From: Pseudomonas sp. A-RE-19
GTDB lineage: Bacteria > Pseudomonadota > Gammaproteobacteria > Pseudomonadales > Pseudomonadaceae
Assembly (NCBI RefSeq): GCF_019956555.1
Contig: NZ_JAHBDQ010000017.1
Span: 48,483-112,482, forward strand
Length of the DNA stretch: 64,000 nt
Reading direction: 5' to 3'
Below are positions 52,826 to 63,958 of this stretch, piece after piece. A program made the translations under genes and the position numbers. The notes under the pieces were generated by a model. It had not been told where the DNA came from, did not search any database, and saw only the letters and a list, made by a program, of their open reading frames with translations. The first letter of the stretch is position 1. Every line of letters begins with the position of its first letter.

Positions 52826-54601
52826 ATGACCCAACCCGCACGTCGCCAACCCTTCGCCTTGAGCGTGCTGCTCAGTGCCATGCTGTTGTCTGGCTCGGCA
52901 TTGGCCGCAGTCTCCGACCAAGACATTCTCCAGGACCCCAAGAACCCGGAGCAGGTCGTCACTAACGGTCTGGGCGTCCAGGGTCAGCGCTACAGCCCGC
53001 TGGACACCCTCAATGTCGACAACGTGAAGGATCTGCGCCCGGCCTGGGCCTTTTCGTTTGGCGGAGAAAAACAACGCGGTCAGCAAGCACAGCCGATGAT
53101 CAAGGACGGCGTGATGTACATGACCGGTTCCTACTCGCGGGTGTTCGCGGTGGATGCGCGCACCGGCAAGAAGCTCTGGCAATACGATGCGCGCCTGCCC
53201 GATGACATCCGTCCGTGCTGTGACGTGATCAACCGTGGTGTCGCACTGTATGGCGATCTGGTGATTTTCGGCACCCTCGACGCCAAGCTCGTGGCCCTGA
53301 ACAAGGACACCGGCAAGGTCGTCTGGAGCAAGAAAGTTGCCGACCACAAGGAAGGTTATTCCATCAGCGCCGCGCCACTGGTGGTCAACGGCAAACTGAT
53401 TACCGGTGTGGCCGGTGGTGAATTCGGGGTGGTGGGCAAGATCGAAGCCTACGACCCGAAAAACGGCGACCTGTTGTGGACCCGGCCAACGGTCGAAGGT
53501 CACATGGGCTACGTCTACAAGGATGGTAAAGCGGTAGAAAACGGCATCTCCGGCGGCGAAGCGGGCAAGACCTGGCCGGGCGATCTGTGGAAAACCGGCG
53601 GCGCGGCGCCTTGGCTGGGCGGCTACTACGACCCGGAAACCAATCTGCTGCTGTTTGGCACCGGCAACCCGGCACCGTGGAACTCGCACCTGCGTCCAGG
53701 CGACAACCTTTACTCGTCCTCGCGCCTGGCGCTGAACCCGGACGACGGCACCATCAAATGGCACTTCCAGAGCACGCCCCACGACGGTTGGGACTATGAC
53801 GGCGTGAACGAGCTGGTGTCGTTCAACTACAACGAAGGCGGCAAAGAAATCAAAGCCGCGGCCACCGCGGACCGAAACGGTTTCTTCTACGTACTGGATC
53901 GCACCAACGGCAAATTCATCCGCGGCTTCCCGTTCGTGGACAAGATCACCTGGGCCAGCGGCCTGGATAAAAACGGCCGGCCGATCTACAACGAAGACAG
54001 CCGTCCGGGGGCGCCGGGTTCCGAGGCCAAAGGCAGTTCAGTGTTCGTCGCGCCAGCGTTCCTGGGGGCGAAAAACTGGATGCCGATGGCCTACAACAAG
54101 GACACCGGCCTGTTCTATGTGCCGTCCAACGAATGGGGCATGGACATCTGGAACGAAGGCATCGCCTACAAGAAAGGCGCGGCGTTCCTCGGTGCCGGCT
54201 TCACCATCAAGCCGCTGAATGAAGACTACATCGGCGTCCTGCGCGCCATCGACCCGAAAACCGGCAAGGAAGTCTGGCGCCACAAGAACTACGCGCCGCT
54301 GTGGGGCGGGGTGCTGACCACCAAGGGCAACCTGGTGTTCACCGGTACACCGGAAGGTTTCCTGCAAGCGTTCAATGCCAAGACCGGCGAGAAAGTCTGG
54401 GAATTCCAGACCGGTTCCGGCGTACTCGGCTCGCCCATCACCTGGGAAATGGACGGTGAGCAATACGTCTCCGTGCTCTCCGGCTGGGGCGGCGCGGTAC
54501 CGCTGTGGGGCGGGGAAGTGGCCAAGCGCATCAAAGACTTCAACCAGGGCGGCATGCTCTGGACGTTCAAGTTGCCGAAGGACCTGGTGGCGAAGCATTA
54601 A
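52826..54601 (+). CDS. pedH: PQQ-dependent alcohol dehydrogenase, lanthanide type (PedH)
   Basis: A 591-residue periplasmic quinoprotein, closely PedH-like in length and sequence. The signal peptide ends near ALA at about residue 27. Eight tryptophan-docking propeller blades follow, with [21 protein letters not shown] and the vicinal disulfide cysteines in DIRPCCDVI. The active site reads WDYDGVNEL: the catalytic base Asp323 and a second acid Asp325 two residues later, the Ln3+-coordinating residue of XoxF/PedH enzymes; calcium types have Ser or Ala there. It oxidises primary alcohols and aldehydes and passes electrons to cytochrome c550. Confidence 0.93.
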   Translation: MTQPARRQPFALSVLLSAMLLSGSALAAVSDQDILQDPKNPEQVVTNGLGVQGQRYSPLDTLNVDNVKDLRPAWAFSFGGEKQRGQQAQPMIKDGVMYMTGSYSRVFAVDARTGKKLWQYDARLPDDIRPCCDVINRGVALYGDLVIFGTLDAKLVALNKDTGKVVWSKKVADHKEGYSISAAPLVVNGKLITGVAGGEFGVVGKIEAYDPKNGDLLWTRPTVEGHMGYVYKDGKAVENGISGGEAGKTWPGDLWKTGGAAPWLGGYYDPETNLLLFGTGNPAPWNSHLRPGDNLYSSSRLALNPDDGTIKWHFQSTPHDGWDYDGVNELVSFNYNEGGKEIKAAATADRNGFFYVLDRTNGKFIRGFPFVDKITWASGLDKNGRPIYNEDSRPGAPGSEAKGSSVFVAPAFLGAKNWMPMAYNKDTGLFYVPSNEWGMDIWNEGIAYKKGAAFLGAGFTIKPLNEDYIGVLRAIDPKTGKEVWRHKNYAPLWGGVLTTKGNLVFTGTPEGFLQAFNAKTGEKVWEFQTGSGVLGSPITWEMDGEQYVSVLSGWGGAVPLWGGEVAKRIKDFNQGGMLWTFKLPKDLVAKH

Positions 54602-54623
54602 CTCAAAATTCACCGCATAACCC

Positions 54624-54713
54624 TGTGGGAGCGAGCCTGCTCGCGATAGCGGTCTGACAGTTAACATCATTGTTGAATGTACTGGCCCCATCGCGAGCAG
54701 GCTCGCTCCCACA
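54624..54713. repeat. REP doublet, TGTGGGAGCGAGCCTGCTCGCGATAG type
   Basis: Arms TGTGGGAGCGAGCCTGC and GCAGGCTCGCTCCCACA with ACATCATTGTTGAATGT centre, between the pedH and pedI genes. Confidence 0.9.
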
Positions 54714-54733
54714 CTGGTTTGTGTGAAACCTAC

Positions 54734-54743
54734 TACCAAATAA
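54734..54743. promoter_or_regulatory. ped/pqq-type motif before pedI
   Basis: TACCAAATAA, within CTACTACCAAATAACGAG, 106 bp before pedI. The left part CTACTACCAA is identical to that before pedF. Confidence 0.4.
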
Positions 54744-54848
54744 CGAGAATCCCCCTGCCAACGGCGCATTCGTCTGGCAGGCGGGGCTCTCTACTATCGG
54801 TTCATCGCCTGTTGGCTCGACAGGCATCGACCCAGACAGAGGCCCATC

Positions 54849-56369
<1,521 letters not shown>

Positions 56370-56392
56370 CCCGCAAGAACACCATTGAAACC

Positions 56393-56482
56393 TGTGGGAG
56401 CGGGCTTGCCCGCGAAGACGGCTTGATATTCAACAAATATGTTGACTGACAGTCCGCTTTCGCGAGCAAGCCCGCTCCCACA
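56393..56482. repeat. REP doublet, TGTGGGAGCGGGCTTGCCCGCGAAG type
   Basis: Arms TGTGGGAGCGGGCTTGC and GCAAGCCCGCTCCCACA, first of two doublets between pedI and pqqA. Confidence 0.88.
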
Positions 56483-56527
56483 GTGGATTTGTGTCGGTCA
56501 GTCATTGCCGGGTAACGCAGTTCAAAG

Positions 56528-56616
56528 GTGGGAGCGAGCCTGCTCGCGATGACGCCGGCACATTCAGCATCAAGGTTGACTGACATCCCGCCATCGCGAG
56601 CAGGCTCGCTCCCACA
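56528..56616. repeat. REP doublet, GTGGGAGCGAGCCTGCTCGCGATG type
   Basis: Arms GTGGGAGCGAGCCTGCTCGC and GCGAGCAGGCTCGCTCCCAC, second of two doublets in the pedI/pqqA gap. Confidence 0.9.
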
Positions 56617-56653
56617 TTGGTTTTGTGTGTATTTGAAGATCTTGCGACCCCCC

Positions 56654-56690
56654 TACCAACGCACCCCACAACCTCCTTCGAAAGTAGCAT
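56654..56690. promoter_or_regulatory. ped/pqq-type motif and AAGTAGCATTCG element before pqqA
   Basis: TACCAACGCA (56654-56663) is followed 18 bp later by AAAGTAGCATTCGG; the latter AAGTAGCATTCG is identical to the segment just after the element before nosP. pqqA starts about 97 bp downstream of the first element. Confidence 0.35.
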
Positions 56691-56759
56691 TCGGTCCCTT
56701 CGCCCCCCGTGCATTAATGGTCTTACCGGAATCGTCCGGCACAAGAAGAGGATTGACCC

Positions 56760-56831
56760 ATGTGGAATAAACCCGCGTTTACCGATCTGCGCATTGGCTT
56801 CGAAGTGACGATGTATTTCGCCAACCGTTGA
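56760..56831 (+). CDS. pqqA: PqqA, PQQ precursor peptide
   Basis: A 23-residue peptide that supplies the Glu and Tyr backbone from which pyrroloquinoline quinone is built. The conserved core GFEVTMYFANR has the reactive Glu15 and Tyr19 in the required E-x3-Y spacing. It lies 54 bp upstream of pqqB, with an AGAGGA ribosome binding site upstream. It is one residue shorter than the usual 24-residue pseudomonad PqqA but keeps all the key residues. Too short for most ORF finders, it is recognised from sequence and context. Confidence 0.93.
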   Translation: MWNKPAFTDLRIGFEVTMYFANR

Positions 56832-56885
56832 TTCATCGCCCGGTCAGCCGTCGCGTTGGCCGGGCCTGCCTTCTGGAGCCATCCC

Positions 56886-57800
56886 ATGCACATCCGCGTT
56901 CTCGGTTCCGCCGCTGGCGGCGGTTTTCCGCAATGGAACTGCAACTGCCGTCAATGCGCCGCCATGCGCACCGGCAACCTGCGCGCGCAACGCCGCACGC
57001 AGTCGTCCATTGCCCTGAGCGACGACGGTGTGGAGTGGGTGCTCTGCAATGCTTCACCGGACATCCGCGCGCAACTCGAAAGCTTCCCGGCCATGCAACC
57101 GGCCCGACGCTTGCGCGACACGGCAATTGCCGGTGTCGTTCTGCTGGACAGTCAGATCGACCATTGCACCGGCCTGTTGAGCCTGCGCGAAGGTTGCCCG
57201 CATGCGGTCTGGTGCACCGAGCGGGTTCACGAAGACCTGAGCAGCGGCTTTCCCTTGTTCACCATGCTCAAACACTGGAACGGTGGCTTGCAGTGGCAAC
57301 CCATCGGACTGGACCGCGAGCCCTTCAGCATCGCGGCCTGCCAACACCTGCAGTTTCGCGCGATTCCGTTGATCAGCAATGCACCGCCGTATTCACCCAA
57401 CCGTGGCAACCCGCAACCGGGGGACACCATTGGCTTGTTCATCGAAGACCTGCGCAGCGGTGCATCGGTTTTCTATGCGCCGGGGCTGGGGCAGGTCGAC
57501 GCCGAGGTATTGAGCTGGATGCAGCGCGCCGACTGCCTGCTGCTGGACGGCACGCTGTGGCGCGACGATGAAATGCGCGTGTGCGAAGTCGGCCAGAGCC
57601 TGGGCAGCGAAATGGGCCACCTGCCGCAAAGCGGCCCCGGCGGCATGCTCGACGTGCTGGAGGGGTTCAAGCGCCAGCGCAAGGTGCTGATCCACATCAA
57701 CAACACCAACCCGATCCTCGATGAAGACTCGGCCGAGCGCGCCTTGCTGGAGCGGCGCGGGATTGAAGTGGCTCATGACGGCATGAGTATTGAGCTGTAG
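56886..57800 (+). CDS. pqqB: PqqB, PQQ biosynthesis protein
   Basis: A 304-residue metallo-beta-lactamase-fold protein needed for PQQ synthesis, thought to hydroxylate or oxidise the precursor. The N-terminal [22 protein letters not shown] contains the family's structural-zinc cysteines (Cys19, Cys21, Cys24). Histidine and aspartate ligands follow in the [15 protein letters not shown] segment, and the C-terminal [13 protein letters not shown] motif is present. The start MHIRVLG has GGAG before it; ten upstream codons are open. It is 54 bp after pqqA and is separated from pqqC by about 250 bp containing four REP units. Confidence 0.94.
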   Translation: MHIRVLGSAAGGGFPQWNCNCRQCAAMRTGNLRAQRRTQSSIALSDDGVEWVLCNASPDIRAQLESFPAMQPARRLRDTAIAGVVLLDSQIDHCTGLLSLREGCPHAVWCTERVHEDLSSGFPLFTMLKHWNGGLQWQPIGLDREPFSIAACQHLQFRAIPLISNAPPYSPNRGNPQPGDTIGLFIEDLRSGASVFYAPGLGQVDAEVLSWMQRADCLLLDGTLWRDDEMRVCEVGQSLGSEMGHLPQSGPGGMLDVLEGFKRQRKVLIHINNTNPILDEDSAERALLERRGIEVAHDGMSIEL

Positions 57801-57804
57801 CGGA

Positions 57805-58008
57805 TGGCCTCTTCGCGGGCAAGCCCGCACCTACAGGGTTTTGTGTACACCGCAGATCCCTTCCAGGAGCGAGGCTTGCCCGCGAAGGCGCCAGACCAGG
57901 ATGCCCCATCGCGAGCAGGCTCGCTCCCACAATGGACCTGCCTTGCACAGAATATCGGCCAAAACCCGGTCTCCTGTGGGAGCGAGCCTGCTCGCGATGA
58001 GGCCGGAC
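57805..58008. repeat. Cluster of four REP units between pqqB and pqqC
   Basis: Four half-units in sequence: CGCGGGCAAGCCCGCACCTAC at about 57815, TCCAGGAGCGAGGCTTGCCC at about 57862, TCGCGAGCAGGCTCGCTCCC at about 57909 and TGTGGGAGCGAGCCTGCTCG at about 57975. They interrupt the pqq operon, which elsewhere in Pseudomonas is tightly packed, and differ in type, indicating successive insertions. Confidence 0.85.
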
Positions 58009-58050
58009 CAGACCCCGCAAAACCCAACGGTTATTCCCCGGAGAACCGCA

Positions 58051-58803
58051 ATGACTGACACCCCCATGACCCCCACCGAATTCGAAGCCGCCCTGCGCGC
58101 CAAGGGCGCCTATTACCACATCCACCACCCATTCCACCAAGCGATGTACGCCGGGCGCGCCACCCGCGAGCAGATCCAGGGCTGGGTCGCCAATCGTTTC
58201 TATTACCAGGTGAACATCCCGCTCAAGGATGCCGCCATCCTCGCCAACTGCCCGGACCGCGAGGTGCGCCGCGAATGGCTGCAACGGATTCTCGACCACG
58301 ACGGCGCCCCCGGCAGCGAAGGTGGCATCGAAGCTTGGCTACGATTGGGCGAAGCCGTGGGGCTGGATCGCGAACAAATCCTTTCGCAAGAGCGGGTGCT
58401 GCCGGGTGTACGTTTTGCCGTGGACGCCTACGTCAATTTTGCCCGCCGTGCGTGCTGGCAAGAAGCGGCCAGCAGTTCCCTGACCGAACTGTTCGCGCCA
58501 CAGATTCACCAGTCCCGGCTCGACGCCTGGCCCACCCATTACCCATGGATCGACCCGGCCGGTTACGACTATTTCCGTACGCGTCTGAGCCAGGCCCGGC
58601 GCGATGTCGAGCATGGTTTGCGCATCACCCTGGCACACTACGTCACCGTCGAGGGGCAGCAGCGCATGCTGGAAATTCTGCAGTTCAAGCTCGATGTGCT
58701 GTGGAGCATGCTCGACGCGATGAGCATGGCTTATGAGCTGGATCGCCCGCCGTATCACACTGTTACCACTGAGCGGGTCTGGCATCGGGGGATCACCCTG
58801 TGA
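58051..58803 (+). CDS. pqqC: PqqC, pyrroloquinoline-quinone synthase
   Basis: A 250-residue oxidase that performs the last ring-closure and eight-electron oxidation in PQQ synthesis without a cofactor. The all-helical PqqC fold is supported by [48 protein letters not shown] and the following [39 protein letters not shown]. Family catalytic histidines and arginines are present. GGAG lies before the ATG. The stop TGA overlaps the GTG start of pqqE by four bases, so no space exists for pqqD between them. Confidence 0.95.
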   Translation: MTDTPMTPTEFEAALRAKGAYYHIHHPFHQAMYAGRATREQIQGWVANRFYYQVNIPLKDAAILANCPDREVRREWLQRILDHDGAPGSEGGIEAWLRLGEAVGLDREQILSQERVLPGVRFAVDAYVNFARRACWQEAASSSLTELFAPQIHQSRLDAWPTHYPWIDPAGYDYFRTRLSQARRDVEHGLRITLAHYVTVEGQQRMLEILQFKLDVLWSMLDAMSMAYELDRPPYHTVTTERVWHRGITL

Positions 58804-59933
58804 GCCTGATCGAACAGCAACCCGGCCCACCGCTGTGGTTGCTGGCGGAGTTGACCTATCGCTGTCCGCTGCAATGCCCGTATTGCTCCAACCCGCTGGA
58901 CTTCGCCCAACAGGGCGAGGAGTTGAGCACAGAAGAATGGATTCGGGTGTTCCGCGAAGCGCGGGAGATGGGCGCTGCGCAACTGGGTTTTTCCGGTGGA
59001 GAGCCGTTGGTGCGCCAAGACCTGACCGAGCTGATCAAGGCCGCGCGGGACATGGGTTACTACACCAACCTGATCACCTCAGGTATCGGCCTGACCGAAC
59101 AGAAGGTCCACGACTTCAAGGTCGCCGGGCTGGACCATATCCAGATCAGCTTTCAGGCCGCCGACGAACAGGTGAACAATATGCTCGCCGGCTCGCGCAA
59201 GGCCTTCGCCCAGAAACTGGCCATGGCCCGTGCGGTGAAAGCCCAGGGCTACCCGATGGTGCTGAACTTCGTCACCCATCGGCACAACATCGACCAGATC
59301 GGGCAGATCATCGACCTGTGCCTGGAACTGGAAGCGGATTTCGTCGAGTTGGCGACGTGCCAGTTCTATGGTTGGGCCGAGCTTAACCGCGTCGGCCTGT
59401 TGCCGACCCGCGAACAATTGCAGCGCGCCGAACGCATCACCAACGAATACCGCCAGCGACTGGAGGCCGAGGGCCACCCGTGCAAGCTGATCTTCGTCAC
59501 CCCGGATTACTACGAAGAACGCCCCAAGACCTGCATGAATGGCTGGGCCAACCTGTTTCTCGACATCACCCCGGACGGCACGGCCTTGCCTTGTCATAGC
59601 GCCCGCCAGTTGCCGGTGCAGTTTCCCAACGTGCGCGAGCACAGCGTCGAACACATCTGGAACGACTCCTTTGGTTTCAACCGTTTTCGTGGCGATGACT
59701 GGATGAAAGAGCCGTGCCGTTCCTGCGATGAAAAACACAAGGACCTCGGCGGCTGCCGCTGCCAGGCGTTCATGCTCACGGGGGACGCGAGCAACGCCGA
59801 CCCGGTGTGCAGCAAGTCGCCGCACCACAGCGTTATTCTCAAGGCCCGAGACGAAGCCGACGCGCCGGGGCAGGGCATGGAACACCTGACCTTGCGCAAT
59901 GAAAAGGCTTCGCGGCTGATCTATCGTGGATGA
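58800..59933 (+). CDS. pqqE: PqqE, radical SAM cross-linking enzyme
   Basis: A 377-residue radical S-adenosylmethionine enzyme that cross-links the Glu and Tyr of PqqA. The radical-SAM cluster motif CPLQCPYC has cysteines at residues 22, 26 and 29. The SPASM auxiliary-cluster cysteines are in [37 protein letters not shown] and DPVCSKS. The start is the GTG that overlaps the end of pqqC by four bases. PqqE normally needs the PqqD peptide chaperone, and no pqqD-like frame lies between pqqC and pqqE, after pqqE or elsewhere in the window. Confidence 0.95.
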   Translation: MSLIEQQPGPPLWLLAELTYRCPLQCPYCSNPLDFAQQGEELSTEEWIRVFREAREMGAAQLGFSGGEPLVRQDLTELIKAARDMGYYTNLITSGIGLTEQKVHDFKVAGLDHIQISFQAADEQVNNMLAGSRKAFAQKLAMARAVKAQGYPMVLNFVTHRHNIDQIGQIIDLCLELEADFVELATCQFYGWAELNRVGLLPTREQLQRAERITNEYRQRLEAEGHPCKLIFVTPDYYEERPKTCMNGWANLFLDITPDGTALPCHSARQLPVQFPNVREHSVEHIWNDSFGFNRFRGDDWMKEPCRSCDEKHKDLGGCRCQAFMLTGDASNADPVCSKSPHHSVILKARDEADAPGQGMEHLTLRNEKASRLIYRG

Positions 59934-59956
59934 ATCGAGAGCTGACACAAATCCCC

Positions 59957-60046
59957 TGTGGGAGCGAGCCTGCTCGCGATGGCGGAGTGTCAGACAACAT
60001 CATTTTGACTGGAAGACAGCCATCGCGAGCAGGCTCGCTCCCACAG
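59957..60046. repeat. REP doublet, TGTGGGAGCGAGCCTGCTCGCGATGG type
   Basis: Arms TGTGGGAGCGAGCCTGC and GCAGGCTCGCTCCCACA with ACATCATTTTGACTGG centre. It separates pqqE from ercA. Confidence 0.9.
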
Positions 60047-60174
60047 GGGATCTTCGGTGGATACAAAAACCGAGCACACCCCGGGCGGCTCGCTATCCAT
60101 TGGTCTGATTGCATTCGCAGCCGGATGCTTTAGTGTGGGCTTTACCTTTCAAAACAATAAAAACAGGCTTTCCA

Positions 60175-61338
60175 ATGAGCCAGAATCTCAGCCAGCTGCG
60201 TAAATTCGTTTCGCCTGAAATCATCTTCGGTGCCGGCTGCCGGCACAACGTCGGCAACTACGCCAAGACCTTCGGCGCCCGCAAGGTGCTGGTGGTCAGC
60301 GACCCCGGTGTGATTGCCGCCGGTTGGGTCGCTGACGTCGAGGCCAGTCTGCAAGCCCAGGGCATCGACTACTTTTTATATAGCGACGTTTCGCCCAACC
60401 CGCGGATCGAAGAAGTCATGCTCGGCGCCGAGCTGTACCGGGAGAATCACTGTGATGTGATCGTGGCGATCGGCGGCGGCAGCCCGATGGATTGCGGCAA
60501 AGGCATCGGAATCGTCGTCGCCCATGGGCGCAACATCCTCGAATTCGAGGGCGTGGACATGTTGCGCATGCCCAGCCCGCCACTGATCCTGATCCCGACC
60601 ACCGCCGGCACTTCGGCCGACGTGTCGCAGTTCGTGATCATCTCCAATCAGCAAGAACGCATGAAATTCTCCATCGTCAGCAAGGCCGCAGTGCCGGACG
60701 TGTCGCTGATCGACCCGGAAACCACCCTGAGCATGGACCCGTTCCTGTCGGCCTGTACCGGCATCGACGCACTCGTCCACGCTATCGAAGCCTTCGTCTC
60801 CACCGGTCACGGGCCGCTGACCGACCCTCATGCGCTGGAGGCGATGCGACTGATCAACGGCAATCTGGTGCAAATGATCGCCAACCCCAGCGACATCGCC
60901 CTGCGGGAAAAAATCATGCTCGGCAGCATGCAGGCCGGACTGGCGTTCTCCAATGCGATCCTTGGCGCGGTGCACGCGATGTCCCACAGCCTGGGCGGCT
61001 TTCTCGATCTGCCCCATGGCTTGTGCAATGCGGTGCTGGTGGAACACGTGGTGGCGTTCAACTACAGCTCGGCGCCGGAGCGCTTCAAGGTGATTGCCGA
61101 GACCTTTGGCATCGATTGCCGTGGCCTCAATCACCGGCAGATCTGCGGGCGTCTGGTCGAACACCTGATCGCCCTCAAACACGCCATCGGCTTCCACGAA
61201 ACCCTGGGCCTGCACGGGGTGAGTACGGCGGACATTCCGTTCCTGTCGCAACACGCCATGCACGACCCGTGCATCCTTACCAACCCGCGCGAATCCAGCC
61301 AGCGGGACGTCGAGGTCGTCTATGGCGAAGCCCTCTGA
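60175..61338 (+). CDS. ercA: Iron-containing alcohol dehydrogenase ErcA
   Basis: A 387-residue Fe-dependent (group III) alcohol dehydrogenase. The NAD-binding GGGSPMDCGKGIG segment is near residues 100-112. Metal ligands are in the later DALVHAIEAFVS and GAVHAMSHSLGG..DLPHGLCNAVL regions. ErcA in Pseudomonas is linked to regulation of ethanol oxidation and PQQ genes, possibly by altering a metabolite signal. The start MSQNLSQLRKF has an AGG spaced 9 bases before it. Its 3' end overlaps ercS by 17 bp, so the two are translated together. Confidence 0.92.
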   Translation: MSQNLSQLRKFVSPEIIFGAGCRHNVGNYAKTFGARKVLVVSDPGVIAAGWVADVEASLQAQGIDYFLYSDVSPNPRIEEVMLGAELYRENHCDVIVAIGGGSPMDCGKGIGIVVAHGRNILEFEGVDMLRMPSPPLILIPTTAGTSADVSQFVIISNQQERMKFSIVSKAAVPDVSLIDPETTLSMDPFLSACTGIDALVHAIEAFVSTGHGPLTDPHALEAMRLINGNLVQMIANPSDIALREKIMLGSMQAGLAFSNAILGAVHAMSHSLGGFLDLPHGLCNAVLVEHVVAFNYSSAPERFKVIAETFGIDCRGLNHRQICGRLVEHLIALKHAIGFHETLGLHGVSTADIPFLSQHAMHDPCILTNPRESSQRDVEVVYGEAL

Positions 61339-63055
61339 CGAACAACAACGGGCGCTGACCGGGTTACTGGGTTTAGGCAATCACTCGGCGCGCAAGAGTC
61401 ATTACCCGGAACTGGCCGCGCGCCTGGATGAACTGGATACCGAACGCAACCGCTACAAATGGTTGTTCGAAAACGCGGTGCACGGGATCTTCCAGGCCAG
61501 CCTGCTGGAAGGCATGCGCGCCGCCAACCCGGCGCTGGCGCGGATGCTCGGTTATCAGGACCCGCAGGAGGTGCTGTTTTCCCTGACGGACCTGGCGGGC
61601 ACGCTGTTCGTTGGCGGCGCGCAGGAGCTGGAAAGCATCGGTGAAATCCTCCAGCGCGAACGCAGCCTGCTGGGCTATGAAACTCAGTTGCGTCGCAAAG
61701 ACGGCAGCGTGCTCGACGTGTTGATGAACCTGCTGCTCAAACCGGATCAGCAAGGCCTGGTGGAGGGTTTTGTCGCCGACATCACCGAACGAAAACTCGC
61801 TCAGCAGCGCCTGCAACAACTCAATGACGAACTGGAGCAGCGGGTTACCGCGCGCACCAACGAGTTACTGGACGCCAACCGCAACCTGCAACAGCAGATC
61901 ACCCAGCGCAAACAGATCGCAGAAGCCTTGCGCGATGCCCGTGATGCCGCCGAGGCGGCCAATCGCAGCAAAGACAAATACCTCGCCGCCGCCAGTCACG
62001 ACTTGCTGCAACCGCTCAACGCCGCGCGTTTGCTGATCTCGACCTTGCGCGAACGCAAACTGCCCGACGTCGAGCAGGTGTTGGTGGAGCGCACGCATCA
62101 GGCGCTGGAAGGGGCCGAAGATTTGCTCACCGATCTGCTGGATATTTCCCGGCTCGATCAGGCTGCGGTGAAGCCGGATATTGCCCTGTACCGCCTCGAC
62201 GAATTGTTCGCGCCACTGGTCTCGGAGTTTCAGTCGGTGGCCGCGGCAGCCGGGTTGAATCTGCGGGTGCACATGGGCGATTACGCCATTCATACCGACT
62301 TGCGCCTGATGACCCGAATCCTGCGTAATTTCCTCAGCAATGCCTGCCGTTACACCGACGAAGGCTGCATTCTGCTGGGAGCAAGACGCCGGGGCGATGC
62401 GCTGCGTATCGAAGTCTGGGACACGGGTCGCGGGATTGCGGCGGATCGTCTTGACTCGATCTTCCTCGAGTTCAACCAACTGGACGTCGGGCGCGCCGCC
62501 GATCGTAAGGGTGTGGGCCTGGGACTGGCGATTGTCGAACGCATCGCCAAGATCCTCGATTACAGGATTCAGGTGCATTCGCGGCCGGGGCGCGGTTCGG
62601 TGTTCAGTATCGAGGTGCCGATTTCCCGTGAAGTTCCACTGCCGATCAGTCAGGCCGCACCGCAGCCGAGTACCGGCAACCCGTTGCCGGGCCGACGTCT
62701 GTTGGTGCTGGACAACGAAGTCAGCATTCTTGAAAGCATGAGCGCGCTGCTCGGCCAGTGGGGCTGCGAGGTGGTTACCGCCACCGACGAGGCCAGCGCG
62801 CTGGTGGCCTTGCAGGGACAGGCACCGGAACTGATTCTGGCGGACTATCACCTCGATCACGGGGTGGTGGGCTGTGAAGTGGTCCAGCATTTGCGCGAGC
62901 ATTTCAGCCAGGCGATTGCGGCGGTGATCATCACCGCCGACCGCACCGACCAGTGTCGGCGCTCATTGCAGCGCCTCGACGCGCCGCTGCTGAACAAACC
63001 AGTGAAGCCCGGCAAGTTGCGCGCGGTGCTGACTCAGCTGTTGGCGTCGCGATAG
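61322..63055 (+). CDS. ercS: Hybrid sensor histidine kinase ErcS
   Basis: A 577-residue soluble hybrid kinase. One PAS domain (about residues 40-160, with LFENAVHGIFQASLLEGMRAANPALARMLGY), a coiled coil, HisKA with phosphoacceptor His226 in LAAASHDLLQPLNAARL, an HATPase domain and a C-terminal receiver with Asp508 in LILADYHLDH. Its HisKA and receiver resemble those of NahK at the other end of the region. It is thought to feed a phosphorelay controlling ethanol oxidation genes. GAGG precedes the ATG, within the ercA gene end, and the 3' end overlaps the epimerase gene by 22 bp. Confidence 0.92.
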   Translation: MAKPSDEQQRALTGLLGLGNHSARKSHYPELAARLDELDTERNRYKWLFENAVHGIFQASLLEGMRAANPALARMLGYQDPQEVLFSLTDLAGTLFVGGAQELESIGEILQRERSLLGYETQLRRKDGSVLDVLMNLLLKPDQQGLVEGFVADITERKLAQQRLQQLNDELEQRVTARTNELLDANRNLQQQITQRKQIAEALRDARDAAEAANRSKDKYLAAASHDLLQPLNAARLLISTLRERKLPDVEQVLVERTHQALEGAEDLLTDLLDISRLDQAAVKPDIALYRLDELFAPLVSEFQSVAAAAGLNLRVHMGDYAIHTDLRLMTRILRNFLSNACRYTDEGCILLGARRRGDALRIEVWDTGRGIAADRLDSIFLEFNQLDVGRAADRKGVGLGLAIVERIAKILDYRIQVHSRPGRGSVFSIEVPISREVPLPISQAAPQPSTGNPLPGRRLLVLDNEVSILESMSALLGQWGCEVVTATDEASALVALQGQAPELILADYHLDHGVVGCEVVQHLREHFSQAIAAVIITADRTDQCRRSLQRLDAPLLNKPVKPGKLRAVLTQLLASR

Positions 63056-63909
63056 CGCAGGCTGAAACCGAGATCGGCGGATTGGCCTTGCTCTAGCAAA
63101 CGCAAGCCAGGCCGGCCCGGCAAGTGATGGGCGTTGACCGGGTGGCTCACCGGTTCAATACAGAAAAATTCCAGGCCCACGGGGCAGTAGAGCAGGTAGT
63201 AGTCGCTGCCGGTGGCCTGACATTCCAGTTCATAACCCAGCTCGGGTTGCTGGATCAGGCAGCGGCCGTCCCATTCGCAAAAGCCGTTGTCCACCAGCGT
63301 TTCGGGTAATGCCCGGGGCTGGCTGAAGTCCCAATCTTCAGGGATCGAGCTGAGGTGTGTCGGCAGTTTTGCGCTGTCGCACAACCAGACCTGTCGCGCC
63401 TGCGCCTGCAACCGAGTGCCTGCGGTGCGCGGAAAGTAGGGGTGCAAACCGAGGCCATGCCACGCGGCGTGTTCGGCCAGATGGGTGACCTGTAAATCGA
63501 TGCTCAGTTTGCCCTCGCTCAGATGAAAACGTTGCCTTGCGCGATAAGCGAAGGGCGTGGTGCTGTCGAGTTGCAGGACGATTTCATCGCGGGTGTGGGA
63601 GACGATCTGCCACGGCTGCTGCCAGGCGCTGCCGTGAATCGGCAACGGATCGGTGAGGCTGTTGGGCGTCAGCGCGAGCCAGCCGCCGGGGCAGTCGAAG
63701 CCGCCTTCGGCGATGCGGTTCGACCAAGGCGCCAAGGGATAGCAGGCGAGTTTGCCGGGCAGGCCGGTGTTCAAGGCGTGGCGGTCGCTGTGGCGCAACA
63801 GCGGTTGGCCGGTGCTGCGCACGGTCCAGTTGACGATGCTCGCGCCGAGTTCCGGGGCGAGGGTGAGGCGGGTGAGTTCGTCTTCGAGTTCCAGGAGTGT
63901 TGGCGTCAT
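63034..63909 (-). CDS. Aldose 1-epimerase family protein
   Basis: A 291-residue galactose-mutarotase-like protein with the beta-sandwich of the aldose 1-epimerase family (YPLAPWSNRIAEGGFDCPGG, HGSAWQQPWQIV, GLGLHPYFPRTAGTRL, VGLEFFCIEPVSH). Catalytic His of GSAW/LHPYF and the late Glu in FCIEPVS match those of the family that interconverts alpha and beta anomers. The start MTPTLLELEDE is preferred; an earlier ATG 27 codons upstream is inside REP sequence. It is convergent with ercS and probably unrelated to alcohol metabolism. The gene continues to a partial REP at the window edge. Confidence 0.82.
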   Translation of the reverse strand: MTPTLLELEDELTRLTLAPELGASIVNWTVRSTGQPLLRHSDRHALNTGLPGKLACYPLAPWSNRIAEGGFDCPGGWLALTPNSLTDPLPIHGSAWQQPWQIVSHTRDEIVLQLDSTTPFAYRARQRFHLSEGKLSIDLQVTHLAEHAAWHGLGLHPYFPRTAGTRLQAQARQVWLCDSAKLPTHLSSIPEDWDFSQPRALPETLVDNGFCEWDGRCLIQQPELGYELECQATGSDYYLLYCPVGLEFFCIEPVSHPVNAHHLPGRPGLRLLEQGQSADLGFSLRYRDANS

Positions 63910-63958
63910 GTTGACCCGCGATATGAATGTTTGTGGGACATGAGTGAACAGGTTTTTT

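Noticed and set aside
52826..54601. Calcium-type ExaA/PedE ethanol dehydrogenase
   Set aside because: Asp325 replaces the Ser or Ala of calcium enzymes, and the sequence and position match PedH.
57805..58008. Possible CRISPR array because of the repeated 20-30 bp units
   Set aside because: The units are inverted, of different REP families and irregularly spaced; no cas genes nearby.
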